Positions 1 through 8,794 of a stretch of 64,000 nt of DNA are shown here, piece after piece. This DNA comes from UBA11164 sp034376725 (lineage in GTDB: Bacteria > Pseudomonadota > Gammaproteobacteria > Xanthomonadales > Xanthomonadaceae). The notes beneath the pieces are model-generated. The model had not been told where the DNA came from. It ran no database searches and saw nothing but the letters and a program-made list of their open reading frames with translations. Every line of letters begins with the position of its first letter. Within the stretch, counting starts at the first letter, position 1. Made by a program: the position numbers and the translations under genes. The stretch is from positions 1-64,000 of the forward strand of contig JAXMJH010000041.1 of the NCBI GenBank assembly GCA_034376725.1, in the 5' to 3' direction.

Positions 1-115
1 GAATGGGGAATCGGGAATGGGGAATCGGGAATGGGGAATGGGGAATGGGGAATGGGGAATGGGGAATGGGGAATGGGGCCGCTGTTTCCATTCCCCATTC
101 CCGATTCCCCATTGC
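1..115. repeat. 7-bp tandem array (GGGGAAT/CGGGAAT) with an inverted copy
   Basis: Ten complete 7-bp units of the form GGGGAAT or CGGGAAT run from 5 to 74. A 14-bp spacer-like stretch follows, then the reverse complement of the same motif at 88-113. The segment 16-41 is a perfect 26-bp inverted match to 88-113, so the region could form a long hairpin. It ends 8 bp beyond the gspE stop codon and could act as a transcript end or mRNA stabiliser. The array may continue to the left of the window. It encodes plausible-looking but meaningless reading frames on the plus strand. Related 7-bp units occur inside purL, and a different 7-bp unit lies before thiL. Confidence 0.85.
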
Positions 116-121
116 CGGCCC

Positions 122-1849
122 TCACGCTTCCTGCGTCACACGCAACACCTCTTCAATGGTCGTTACGCCCTGCACGGCCTTGGCCAGGCCGTCTTCGTAC
201 ATGGTGCGCATACCGGCGGCGCGGGCGGCAGTCTCGATTTCGTTGGTACCTGCGTGCTGCATCACCAGCCGGCGCAGGGTATCGTTCATCACCAGGAACT
301 CCAGAATGGTGGTACGTCCCAGATAGCCGGTGGGGGTCAGCGGCGAGGGTTTCGGGCGGTGAAGGTAGATCGTGCCCTCGGGCTGGAAGCGGCGCAGGCC
401 GAATTGCTCGATCACCTCGGGCAGTGCTTCGTAGCGCTCGGCGTGGGTCGGCTCCAGCCTGCGCACCAGGCGCTGGGCGAGGATGCCGTTGACCGTGGAG
501 GTGAGCAGATAATCCTCCACGCCCATGTCCATCAGGCGCGAGATGCCGCCGGCCGCCGAGTTGGTGTGCAGGGTGGACAGCACAAGGTGGCCGGTCAGCG
601 CCGACTGGATGGCGATGCGCGCGGTTTCCAGGTCGCGCATTTCGCCGATCATGATGATGTCCGGGTCCTGGCGGACGATCGACCGCAGGGCGTTGGCGAA
701 ATCCAGCCCGATCTGCGGTTTGGCCTGAATCTGATTGACGCCCTCGAGCTGATATTCCACCGGGTCCTCGACGGTGATGATCTTCACGTCGGCGGTGTTG
801 AGTTGCGACAGCGCGGTGTACAGCGTGGTGGTCTTGCCCGAGCCGGTCGGACCGGTCACCAGCATGATGCCGTGCGGCTGCTCCAGCACCTTGATGAACT
901 GCGGCAGAAACTCGTCGGTGAAGCCCAGCGTCTGGAAATCGAACACGATCGACTCGCGGTCGAGCAGGCGCATCACCACGCTCTCGCCGTGCGCGGTGGG
1001 CACGGTGGAAACGCGCAGGTCCAGTTCCTTGCCCTGCACCCGCACCATGATCCGGCCGTCCTGCGGCAGCCGGCGCTCGGCGATGTTGAGCTTGGCCATG
1101 ATCTTGATGCGGCTGATCACCGCCGCCGTGAGGTTGGCCGGCGGGCTCTCGGCCTCTTCCAGCACGCCGTCGATGCGATAGCGCACCTTGAGCCGGTTCT
1201 CGAACGGCTCGATGTGGATATCCGAGGCGCGCGCTTCCACCGCGCGCTGGATGATCAGGTTGACCAGCCGGATCACCGGCGCTTCCGAGGCCAGGTCGCG
1301 CAGGTGCTCGACATCGTCCTCGTCGCCGGCACCGTCCTCGCCCACGCTCTCGACGATGGTGCCCATCGCCGAGCGGCCGGTGCCGTAGTAGCGCTCGATC
1401 AGATCGGCGATTTCCGAGCGCATGCCGATCTTCACCCGCACCGCGCGGCCGGTAGCCAGCGCCATCGCCTGGGTCGGGTACGGGGCCTGCGGTTCGGCGG
1501 CCAGTACCTCGACGTAATCCTCGCCCTCGCCGACCGGGCAGATGGCGTGCTGCTTGAGAAACTTCAGCGACACCTGCACGCCCGGCGGCGGCGAATCCGG
1601 GCAATCGCGCGCCGACACCAGCGGCAGCCCCATCACCTCTGCGGCCGCTTCGGCCATGTCGCGCTCGGACACCAGGCCGATGCGCACCAGCAACGCCGCC
1701 AGCGATCCGCCGGTGGACTCGGCGTGCAGCTTGCGCGCCCGCCCCAGGTCGGCATCCTTGAGCCGACCACGGGCCAGCAGGGCCTCGGCGATGCGAAAGT
1801 CGGGCGATGCGGTATCGGTGTTGACCGGGTCTGAGATCGCGGCGTTCAT
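122..1849 (-). CDS. gspE: Type II secretion system ATPase GspE
   Basis: 575 aa, close to the usual GspE length. The cytoplasmic hexameric ATPase powers pseudopilus assembly in type II secretion. An N-terminal GspE/MshEN-like domain is followed by the ATPase core, with Walker A GPTGSGKTTT near residue 328, Asp box and Walker B (DPDIIMIGEMRD), and the His box (STLHTNSA). The four-cysteine zinc motif usual between the His box and the C-terminal GYxGRT segment is absent; no cysteine lies in that stretch. I chose the ATG at 1849 because residues from an upstream GTG (1966) do not resemble the family. No other gsp genes are visible; they may lie left of the window. PilB is the alternative, but the overall pattern fits GspE better. 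Confidence 0.85.
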   Translation of the reverse strand: MNAAISDPVNTDTASPDFRIAEALLARGRLKDADLGRARKLHAESTGGSLAALLVRIGLVSERDMAEAAAEVMGLPLVSARDCPDSPPPGVQVSLKFLKQHAICPVGEGEDYVEVLAAEPQAPYPTQAMALATGRAVRVKIGMRSEIADLIERYYGTGRSAMGTIVESVGEDGAGDEDDVEHLRDLASEAPVIRLVNLIIQRAVEARASDIHIEPFENRLKVRYRIDGVLEEAESPPANLTAAVISRIKIMAKLNIAERRLPQDGRIMVRVQGKELDLRVSTVPTAHGESVVMRLLDRESIVFDFQTLGFTDEFLPQFIKVLEQPHGIMLVTGPTGSGKTTTLYTALSQLNTADVKIITVEDPVEYQLEGVNQIQAKPQIGLDFANALRSIVRQDPDIIMIGEMRDLETARIAIQSALTGHLVLSTLHTNSAAGGISRLMDMGVEDYLLTSTVNGILAQRLVRRLEPTHAERYEALPEVIEQFGLRRFQPEGTIYLHRPKPSPLTPTGYLGRTTILEFLVMNDTLRRLVMQHAGTNEIETAARAAGMRTMYEDGLAKAVQGVTTIEEVLRVTQEA

Positions 1850-2032
1850 GAGGTGTCGTGCGGCAACAGGGCCAATGACTTTAGCAGCAAAGCATAAACC
1901 GGCGATGACGCGCGCGTATGTGTCAAAAACAGCCAAGGCGCGGCCGAGCCGCGATGGGTCGGGCACCGGTCAGTCACAGGTTTGGAAGAAGCGGCGGGCC
2001 GGGAAACACCCGCGCGACCCGCCCATCGGCGA

Positions 2033-5000
2033 TCAGCCAACCCAAACCCGGGCATTGCGGAACATGCGCAGCCAGGGTGAGTCGTCGGGCCATTCGGGCG
2101 GATGCCAGCTCAGTTGCGCGGTGCGGAACACGCGCTCGGGGTGCGGCATCAGGATGGTGACGCGGCCGTCCTCGCTGGTCAGGCCGGTGATGCCGGCCGG
2201 AGAGCCGTTGGGATTGGCCGGGTAGCGTTCCGTCGGCTGGGTGCCGGCCACGCCCGTTGCGCGGCCTGCGCCTTCGCTGCGACCGGCGGCGCTGTCGATT
2301 TCCACATAGCGCAGGGCGACGCGTGCCGAAGCCTGATCGAGCTCGCTCGGGAATTTGGCCCGGCCTTCGCCGTGGGCCACGACGACCGGCAGGATCGAGC
2401 CTTCCATGCCGCGCAGCAGGATCGATGGCGAGGTCAGCACTTCCACCTGGGCCAGCCGGGCCTCGTACTGTTCGGAGCGGTTGCGCACGAAGGCTGGCCA
2501 GTGCGCGCTGCCGGGGATCAGCGCGGTGAGCTGGCTGAGCATCTGGCAGCCGTTGCACACGCCCAGGCTGAAACGGTCGTCGCGGGCGAAGAAATCGGCG
2601 AACTGGTCGCGCAGCTCGGCGTGTTCGAGAATCGAGACCGCCCAGCCGCGGCCTGCGCCCAGCACATCGCCGTAGCTGAAGCCACCGCAGGCGGCCAGGC
2701 CCTTGAACGACGCCACCCGGTGGCGGCCGGACAGCAGGTCGGACATGTGCATGTCGACCGCTTCGAAACCGGCGCGATCGAAGGCGGCGGCCATTTCGGT
2801 CTGGCCGTTGACGCCCTGCTCGCGCAGGATGGCGACGCGCGGCCGGCTGCCGGTAGCGATGAACGGCGCGGCGATGTCTTCGGCGGGATCGAAGGCGACG
2901 ACGGGCGCCAGACCGGGCGCGTCCAGCTCACGCCGGGTGTCGCGCTCGCTGTCGGCGCAGTCGGGGTTGTCGCGCCGGCGCTGGATGGCGTGGCTGACCG
3001 ACCACCAGGCATCGAACAACTCCTGCCAGCTCCACTCGGCCAGCAGTTCGCGTTCGGCGAACACCCGGATCCGCGAACCGCTGCGCGGCCGGCCGATGCG
3101 CTGGGCGCAATGCACCAGGCCGTGGCGGTCGATCAGGTCGGCGAATGCTGCGCGATTCGCGTCGGCGACCTGCACGATGGCGCCCAGTTCTTCGTTGAAA
3201 AGGGTGCGGAACGGATCTTCGCCCCAGCCGTCGAGATTCAGGTCGAGCGCGCAGTGCGCGGCGAAGGCCATTTCGCACAGCGCGGCAAACGCGCCACCGT
3301 CGGACCGGTCGTGATAGGCCAGCAGCAGGCCGGCGGCGCGGGCGTCCTGGATGAGCGCAAAGAAATCGCGCAGCCGTTCGGGTTCTTCCAGATCGGGCAC
3401 CGCGCCGCCCAGGGCGCCATAAACCTGGGCCAGGATCGAGCCGCCCATGCGGCGCTGGCCGGCGCCCAGGCCGATCAGCCACAGCTCGCTGTCGGGCTCT
3501 CCGCGCTCGGGCAGGGTCAGCTGCGGGGTGAGCTGGCCGCGGACATCGGCGACCCGGGCGAATGCCGAAACGATCAGCGACATCGGGGAAACGGTCTGCC
3601 GATCGCCTCCGTCGCCGTCGCGCCAGCGCGACTGCATCGACAGCGAGTCCTTGCCGACCGGGATGCTGATATCCAGCGCCGGGCATAACTCAAGGCCGAC
3701 CGCGCGCACCGCCTCGAACAGGTTGGCATCCTCGCCCTCGAAACCGGCGGCGGCCATCCAGTTGGCCGACAGTTTCACTTCGGAGAGCGCCGCCACCGGC
3801 GCCGCAGCAAGGTTGGTCAGGGCTTCGCCGACCGCCATGCGCGCACTGGCGGCGGCGTCGATCAGCGCCAGCGGCGTACGCTCGCCGACCGACATCGCCT
3901 CGCCGGCATGGCCATCGAAATCGGTCAGGGTGATCGCGCAGTCGGCGACCGGCATCTGCCACGGCCCGACCATCTGGTCGCGCGCGCACAGGCCGCCCAC
4001 GCTGCGGTCGCCGATGGTGATCAGGAAGCTCTTGGCCGCCACGCTGGGGTGGGCGAGCACGCGCAGGCCGGCCTCGTGCAGGACCGCGCCGGAGTCTTCG
4101 GCGCCGATCATCGCGCGCAGGTCCAGCCGCGGCCAGTTCGGTGTTTGCGCCAGCCAGGCGTCGCGCTCCAGACGCGGCGCATTGCCGAACAGCAGCGCCA
4201 TCGGGATGTCGATGGCGGCGGAGCCGGAATTGAGGATTGGGGATTCGGGGTTCGGGTTGGGCGTCGAAACTTCTTTCCCCTCGCAGCCGGGTTGCGTCGA
4301 GGGGAACTCGGCCAGGATCAGGCGTTGCTCGGCGGTTGCCGTGCCGACCACGGCGAACGGGCAGCGCTCGCGCTGGCAGATGGCCTCGAAGTCGGCCAGC
4401 CGCTCGGCGGCGATGCCCAGCACGTAGCGCTCCTGCGATTCGTTGCACCACAACTGCATGGGCGACAGCGAGTGGTCGTCGCGCGGGATTCTGGCCAGAT
4501 CGATGATGCCGCCGAGCTGCGAATCGTGCAGCAGTTCGGGAATGGCGTTCGACAGCCCGCCGGCGCCGACGTCGTGGATGGTGCGCACCGGATTGGCTTC
4601 GTCCTGGGCGACGCAGCGGTCGATGACTTCCTGGCAGCGGCGCTCCATTTCCGGGTTGTCGCGCTGCACCGAGGCAAAATCGAGCTGGGCGCTGCTCTGG
4701 CCGGATTCGACCGAGCTGGCCGCGCCGCCTCCCAGACCGATCAACATGGCCGGGCCGCCCAGCACCACGATGGCGTCGCCGGGTCGCAGCGGCAGCTTCT
4801 CCACCTGATTCCGGTCGATGGTGCCCAGGCCACCCGCCAGCATGATCGGCTTGTCGTAGCCGCGAATCAGGCCCGGGGCCTGTTCGATTTCGAAGCTGCG
4901 AAAGTAACCGGTCAGCGCCGGCCGGCCGAATTCGTTGTTGAACGCGGCTGCGCCGAGCGGGCCGTCGGTCATGATCTCCAGCGCCGAGGCCATGCGCGGG

Positions 5001-6046
5001 TTCAGCGGGCGGTCCTGTTCCCAGGGTTGGGGCAGTTCCGGAATGCGCAGGTGCGATACCGAGAAGCCGGTCAGGCCGGCCTTGGGTTTGCCGCCGCGCC
5101 CGGTGGCGCCCTCGTCGCGGATCTCTCCGCCGCTGCCGGTCGCCGCGCCGGGGAACGGCGAAATGGCGGTCGGGTGGTTGTGGGTTTCCACCTTGATGGC
5201 GAAGGCGCTGTCGGCGGCCGGCTCGGCACGGTAGACACCCTCGGCATCGGGCCGGAACCGCCGGCCCGCGAAGCCTTCGATCACCGCCGCGTTGTCGCTG
5301 TAGGCGGTCAGCGTGAGCTGCGGCGACTGGCTGTGGCTGTGGCGGATCATCCGGAACAGCGAATGCGGCATCGGCTCGCCATCGAGGCTGAAGGCGGCGT
5401 TGAATATCTTGTGTCGGCAATGCTCGGAGTTGGCCTGGGCGAACATCATCAGCTCGGTGTCGCTGGGTTCGCGCGCCAGCGCGCCGAACTGCACGCGCAG
5501 GTAATCGATCTCGTCCGCCGACAGCGCCAGGCCCAGCGCGCGGTTCGCCGATTCGAGCTCGTCCAGCGCAATCCGCTGCAGCGGGCCGGCCGGATGATCG
5601 GCGAACAGGGCGGCCGCAGCGCCGGCCTCGCTGAGCACGGTCTGGGTCATCGGGTCGTGCAGTACCGCAAGTGCCCGTTGGCCGGCTTCTGAGTTCAGGT
5701 CGGGCAGGCCGCGGACATCCAGCCGCAGGCCGCGCTCGATGCGGCGAACGGCCAGCGCCACGCCCTGGACGATATCGGTGGCCTTCGACGACCATGGCGA
5801 AATCGTGCCCAGTCGCGGCACGATGTACAGGCTTTGGCTGGCATCGGCCGGCGCGCTGGCGTCGGGCCGGGCGTCGAGAATCCGGCTGAGCCGGTCGATG
5901 TCCGGCGCGGTGTCGGGTTCGGGCTCCACCAGATAGATATGCCGGCTGCCGAGAAGCTTCGCGTCGGGCGCGCAGGCGCGCAGGCGGTCAGCGAGTCGCT
6001 CGAACCGGAAAGAAGACAGGGCCGGTTGGCCCTCTAGAACGATCAT
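2033..6046 (-). CDS. purL: Phosphoribosylformylglycinamidine synthase (single-chain PurL)
   Basis: 1337 aa, longer than the roughly 1295 aa of E. coli PurL. It converts FGAR, glutamine and ATP to FGAM in purine synthesis. The N-terminal PurS-like region starts MIVLEGQPALSSF, which fixes the ATG at 6046 rather than an upstream TTG at 6079. Two AIRS-like FGAM synthetase halves follow (for example VETHNHPTAISPFPGAATGSGG), then a C-terminal glutamine amidotransferase domain with the nucleophile in LGVCNGCQ and PHPERVFR near the end. Around residues 582-612 there is an extra low-complexity stretch rich in Pro/Asn (TPNPNPESPILN) that matches 7-bp repeat DNA. A second smaller insertion sits just before PHPE. 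The gene stands alone on the minus strand. Confidence 0.97.
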   Translation of the reverse strand: MIVLEGQPALSSFRFERLADRLRACAPDAKLLGSRHIYLVEPEPDTAPDIDRLSRILDARPDASAPADASQSLYIVPRLGTISPWSSKATDIVQGVALAVRRIERGLRLDVRGLPDLNSEAGQRALAVLHDPMTQTVLSEAGAAAALFADHPAGPLQRIALDELESANRALGLALSADEIDYLRVQFGALAREPSDTELMMFAQANSEHCRHKIFNAAFSLDGEPMPHSLFRMIRHSHSQSPQLTLTAYSDNAAVIEGFAGRRFRPDAEGVYRAEPAADSAFAIKVETHNHPTAISPFPGAATGSGGEIRDEGATGRGGKPKAGLTGFSVSHLRIPELPQPWEQDRPLNPRMASALEIMTDGPLGAAAFNNEFGRPALTGYFRSFEIEQAPGLIRGYDKPIMLAGGLGTIDRNQVEKLPLRPGDAIVVLGGPAMLIGLGGGAASSVESGQSSAQLDFASVQRDNPEMERRCQEVIDRCVAQDEANPVRTIHDVGAGGLSNAIPELLHDSQLGGIIDLARIPRDDHSLSPMQLWCNESQERYVLGIAAERLADFEAICQRERCPFAVVGTATAEQRLILAEFPSTQPGCEGKEVSTPNPNPESPILNSGSAAIDIPMALLFGNAPRLERDAWLAQTPNWPRLDLRAMIGAEDSGAVLHEAGLRVLAHPSVAAKSFLITIGDRSVGGLCARDQMVGPWQMPVADCAITLTDFDGHAGEAMSVGERTPLALIDAAASARMAVGEALTNLAAAPVAALSEVKLSANWMAAAGFEGEDANLFEAVRAVGLELCPALDISIPVGKDSLSMQSRWRDGDGGDRQTVSPMSLIVSAFARVADVRGQLTPQLTLPERGEPDSELWLIGLGAGQRRMGGSILAQVYGALGGAVPDLEEPERLRDFFALIQDARAAGLLLAYHDRSDGGAFAALCEMAFAAHCALDLNLDGWGEDPFRTLFNEELGAIVQVADANRAAFADLIDRHGLVHCAQRIGRPRSGSRIRVFAERELLAEWSWQELFDAWWSVSHAIQRRRDNPDCADSERDTRRELDAPGLAPVVAFDPAEDIAAPFIATGSRPRVAILREQGVNGQTEMAAAFDRAGFEAVDMHMSDLLSGRHRVASFKGLAACGGFSYGDVLGAGRGWAVSILEHAELRDQFADFFARDDRFSLGVCNGCQMLSQLTALIPGSAHWPAFVRNRSEQYEARLAQVEVLTSPSILLRGMEGSILPVVVAHGEGRAKFPSELDQASARVALRYVEIDSAAGRSEGAGRATGVAGTQPTERYPANPNGSPAGITGLTSEDGRVTILMPHPERVFRTAQLSWHPPEWPDDSPWLRMFRNARVWVG
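4232..4259. repeat. Four 7-bp repeat units inside purL
   Basis: On the plus strand the units are GAGGATT, GGGGATT, CGGGGTT and CGGGTTG, closely related to the GGGGAAT/CGGGAAT array at 5-74. They are read in frame in purL and produce the Pro/Asn-rich insert. The unit length is not a multiple of three, so only triplets of units could be gained or lost without a frameshift. Confidence 0.7.
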
Positions 6047-6151
6047 CTGGCCGCAGCCCGAAGGGAGAACGGGCCGCAAATGATACCGGAGCGGAGGGCT
6101 GCCAGTCCCGGCCCGGTCGTCCGGGCGGGACCGACAGCGGCCAACGGCCGA

Positions 6152-6877
6152 TCAGCTGCCGGACTTGCCGGACAGCTGGTCGAGGCGCTGGCGCATCTGC
6201 AACGGCTCGAGATAGCCGCCGATCTGCACGCCTTCACTGGTGTAGATGGCCGGCGTGCCGCTGAGGCCGACCTGGCGGCCCAGCTCGTAATCCTCGTCGA
6301 TCGGGTTGTCGCAAACCGCCTTGGGCAGTTCTTCGCCGGCCTTGGCGCGGGTCAGGGCAGTGTGCCTGTCGGTCTCGCACCAGACGCTGACTGCCTTGTC
6401 GTAGGACTCCGAGCCCAGCCCGGCGCGCGGGAAGAACAGATACTGCACCGCGATGCCCTGGGCGTTGTACTCGGCGATCTGTTCGTGCAGGCGCCGGCAG
6501 TAGCCGCAGTCGATATCGGTGAACACCTTGACCGTGTACTCCGGCTTGTCGGGCGAAAAGGTGATGCTCTGATCGCCATTGATGCCATCCAGCAGCGCCT
6601 TGCGCACCGTCGCGCGGCTGGCTTCGGTGAGGTCGGCGCGGGCGTTTACGTCATAGACGCTGCCCTGGATCAGGTACTTGCCGTCGTCGGAAATGTAGAG
6701 AATCTGACCCGACAGGGTGACTTCGGTGAAGCCGGGCAGCGGGGAGGGCGCGACGCGGTCGGGCTGAACGCCCGGCACCAGGGTGTCCAGCGCAGCGCGC
6801 ACGGCCGCTTCATCGGCGTTGGCGTTGAACGAGAATGACAGCGCGGCCGCCGCAGCGACCAGAGCGAGCTTGTACAT
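6152..6877 (-). CDS. dsbC: Periplasmic thiol:disulfide isomerase DsbC
   Basis: 241 aa. DsbC reshuffles wrong disulfide bonds in periplasmic proteins and is kept reduced by DsbD. A Sec signal peptide (MYKLALVAAAAALSFSFNANA) is followed by the dimerisation domain and a thioredoxin-like domain with the active site CGYC at residues 124-127 and a cis-Pro loop (GLSGTPAIY). A second cysteine pair is placed as in E. coli DsbC. The ATG at 6877 is preferred over an upstream TTG at 6889 because it is preceded by a GAGG ribosome site and begins the signal peptide cleanly. It lies downstream of xerD on the same strand, the same order as in E. coli. Confidence 0.95.
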   Translation of the reverse strand: MYKLALVAAAAALSFSFNANADEAAVRAALDTLVPGVQPDRVAPSPLPGFTEVTLSGQILYISDDGKYLIQGSVYDVNARADLTEASRATVRKALLDGINGDQSITFSPDKPEYTVKVFTDIDCGYCRRLHEQIAEYNAQGIAVQYLFFPRAGLGSESYDKAVSVWCETDRHTALTRAKAGEELPKAVCDNPIDEDYELGRQVGLSGTPAIYTSEGVQIGGYLEPLQMRQRLDQLSGKSGS

Positions 6878-7019
6878 GATGAGCCTCAATAGTTGGAATT
6901 CCGGGCGCCAGCTGTGACCACGAAGCCGGCTGTCGGTTCAAACTTTACACCCTGAATCCGTTCCGGCGCTGAATCGCCACGCACCAGCGGTAGACGCCAG
7001 CGGACCGGCGGTAGCGGTT

Positions 7020-7970
7020 TCAGCCGCGCGGATGGTGCGCTTCGTGCAGTCGTTTCAGTCCGGCCTTGGCGACCAGCGTGTAGATCTGCGTGGTCGACAG
7101 GCTGGCGTGGCCCAGCATCATTTGCAGGGCGCGCAGATCGGCGCCGTGATTGAGCAGATGGGTGGCGAAACTGTGGCGCAGGCCGTGCGGGCTGACCTTG
7201 GCCGGGTCGATGCCGGCGCGAAGCGCCAGTTTCTTCACGATATGCCAGAACTTCTGGCGGCTGAGTGCTGCGCCGTGTCGCCCGAGAAACAGGGCTTCGG
7301 GCTGGTTCTGCGCGGCCAGCGCCGGGCGGACTTCAGTGAGGTAACGCTCCAGCCAGTCCTGTGCCTGCTCGCCGATCGGCACCAGCCGGTCCTTGTCGCC
7401 TTTGCCGCGCACCCGGATGACCCCCTGGCGCAGATTGACGGCGGTGCCGGGCAGCTCGACCAGCTCGCTGACCCGCAGGCCGGCGGCGTACATCAGCTCC
7501 AGCATGGCGCGGTCGCGCAGGCCCAAGGGGCTGTCGAGGTCGGGCGCGCCGAGCAGGGCGTCGATCTGCGATTCCGACAGCGCCTTGGGCAGCGGACGGC
7601 GCGGTTTAGGCGAGGCCAGGCGCAGGCACGGGTCGCGGTCGGTCCGGCCCAGACGGACCTGCTGGCTGTAGAACGCGCGCAGCGCCGACAGCAGCCGGGC
7701 GTTGCTGCGCTCTGAGTAGCCCTGCGCGGTGCGGTCGGCGAAGTAGGCAAATAGCCGCTCGCCGGACAGTTTGTCCAGCGCCTGGCCGGGCGACAGCCAG
7801 CGGGCGAGGCCCTCCAGGTCGCGCCGATAGCTGGCCAGGGTCTGACGGGCCAGGCCCGATTCGGCCCAGAGGCGGTCGAGAAAATCCTCGATCAGCACCG
7901 CCTGCGCGGCCGGTACCGGCGGCAGCGCCCGGGCCCGGAGCCGGCGGCGGGTGGTGGCTTCGGCGGTCAT
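7020..7970 (-). CDS. xerD: Site-specific tyrosine recombinase XerD
   Basis: 316 aa. With XerC it resolves chromosome dimers at dif. An N-terminal SAM-like DNA-binding domain precedes the catalytic domain, in which R166 (GLRVSEL), K190 (VRGKGDKDR), H262/R265 (PHGLRHS), H288 (LGHASLSTTQ) and the nucleophile Y297 are visible. The C-terminal tail LKRLHEAHHPRG matches XerD rather than XerC. A GTG two codons upstream (7976) is an alternative start. dsbC follows on the same strand. A divergent RDD-family gene begins 29 bp away on the other side, so the promoters of both are squeezed into that gap. Confidence 0.93.
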   Translation of the reverse strand: MTAEATTRRRLRARALPPVPAAQAVLIEDFLDRLWAESGLARQTLASYRRDLEGLARWLSPGQALDKLSGERLFAYFADRTAQGYSERSNARLLSALRAFYSQQVRLGRTDRDPCLRLASPKPRRPLPKALSESQIDALLGAPDLDSPLGLRDRAMLELMYAAGLRVSELVELPGTAVNLRQGVIRVRGKGDKDRLVPIGEQAQDWLERYLTEVRPALAAQNQPEALFLGRHGAALSRQKFWHIVKKLALRAGIDPAKVSPHGLRHSFATHLLNHGADLRALQMMLGHASLSTTQIYTLVAKAGLKRLHEAHHPRG

Positions 7971-7999
7971 CGCCACAGCATAACGGCTATGCTTCGGCG

Positions 8000-8467
8000 A
8001 TGACTGCGCCCGCCGATCCGACCGTTCGATCGACCACCGAAAGCCCGCCCGCGCACCTGATCTGGCGCCTGTTCGGGCTGATCTACGATCTGCTGCCGGT
8101 ACTGGCGATCTGGTTTGCGGTCAGCGCCGTGATGCTGTTGATTCGCGGCGGCCAGCCTGTGGCCCCCGGCAGCCTGGTCGGCTGGCTGGAGCTGTTCGCC
8201 CTGTGGCTGGCCACTGGCGGCTATGCGGTGCTGTCGTGGCGCAAGGGCGGGCAGACCCTGGGTCAGCGGGCCTGGCGGCTGAGGGTGATCGGCGATGGCC
8301 CCGGCCCGGTCTCCTGGCGCAGGCTGTGGTTGCGCTACGGCCTGGCCTTGGTTTCGCTGGCGGCCGGCGGCCTGGGTTTCCTTTGGGCCTTGATCGATCC
8401 GCAGCGCCGCACCTGGCACGACCTGGCCTGCGCTACGCGGGTGGTGCGCGAGCCGCGCCGTTCCTGA
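8000..8467 (+). CDS. RDD family membrane protein
   Basis: 155 aa. The RDD domain starts near residue 19 (IWRLFGLIYDLLPVLAIWFAV). Three hydrophobic segments are visible: about residues 23-50, 64-80 and 113-134. The motif GQTLGQRAWRLRV and the ending LIDPQRRTWHDLACATRVV are typical of the family. The function of RDD proteins is poorly known; some are linked to ion transport. The first residue pair of the name-giving R-D-D motif is replaced here (FGLIYD). The gene is divergent from xerD and followed by a long non-coding stretch, so it is probably transcribed alone. Confidence 0.8.
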   Translation: MTAPADPTVRSTTESPPAHLIWRLFGLIYDLLPVLAIWFAVSAVMLLIRGGQPVAPGSLVGWLELFALWLATGGYAVLSWRKGGQTLGQRAWRLRVIGDGPGPVSWRRLWLRYGLALVSLAAGGLGFLWALIDPQRRTWHDLACATRVVREPRRS

Positions 8468-8794
8468 GGCGCGGGCTGTTCGCGCGTGATCGCGGCCCTG
8501 GGTTCTGCGGCCCCGGCTTCGCCCGCTGCGCCTTCGCTTGGGCTTCGCCCGCGCTCGGTCGGCCGCTGCGCGGCAACGCGGGCTGCTCGCCCACGAGAGA
8601 TGGGCTGCGACCCGTGAGAGCGGGCCGCGCCCGCGACCGGCGATGCTTCGACCTGCGTCATGTGCCGGGTTCAGATCACTCATCAGGGGCCGCTTGCACA
8701 CGGCCGGATGCAGCTCCTGCGCACCCGGCGCCACTGGTCGCCAGCGCGTACATCGGCGAGGATACCGGTCGGATTCGCTGAAAAGATCAGCCGC
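8468..8794. other. Intergenic region with REP-like palindromes
   Basis: No credible gene: reading frames here lack family features and are rich in Arg/Ala/Gly. The sequence is rich in short palindromes, for example a perfect 6-bp stem with a 3-bp loop at 8620-8634 (GCGGGC/GCCCGC) and GCCG..CGGC near 8562. It resembles the degenerate extragenic palindromic repeats found in Xanthomonadales. It must also contain the promoter of the glycosyltransferase gene that follows, but I see no convincing one. Confidence 0.45.

Noticed and set aside
3908..5692. Long plus-strand open frame opposite purL (594 codons); similar frames lie opposite gspE, secA, lpoA and fadE.
   Set aside because: They are shadows of the real genes caused by high GC content and show no family motif.
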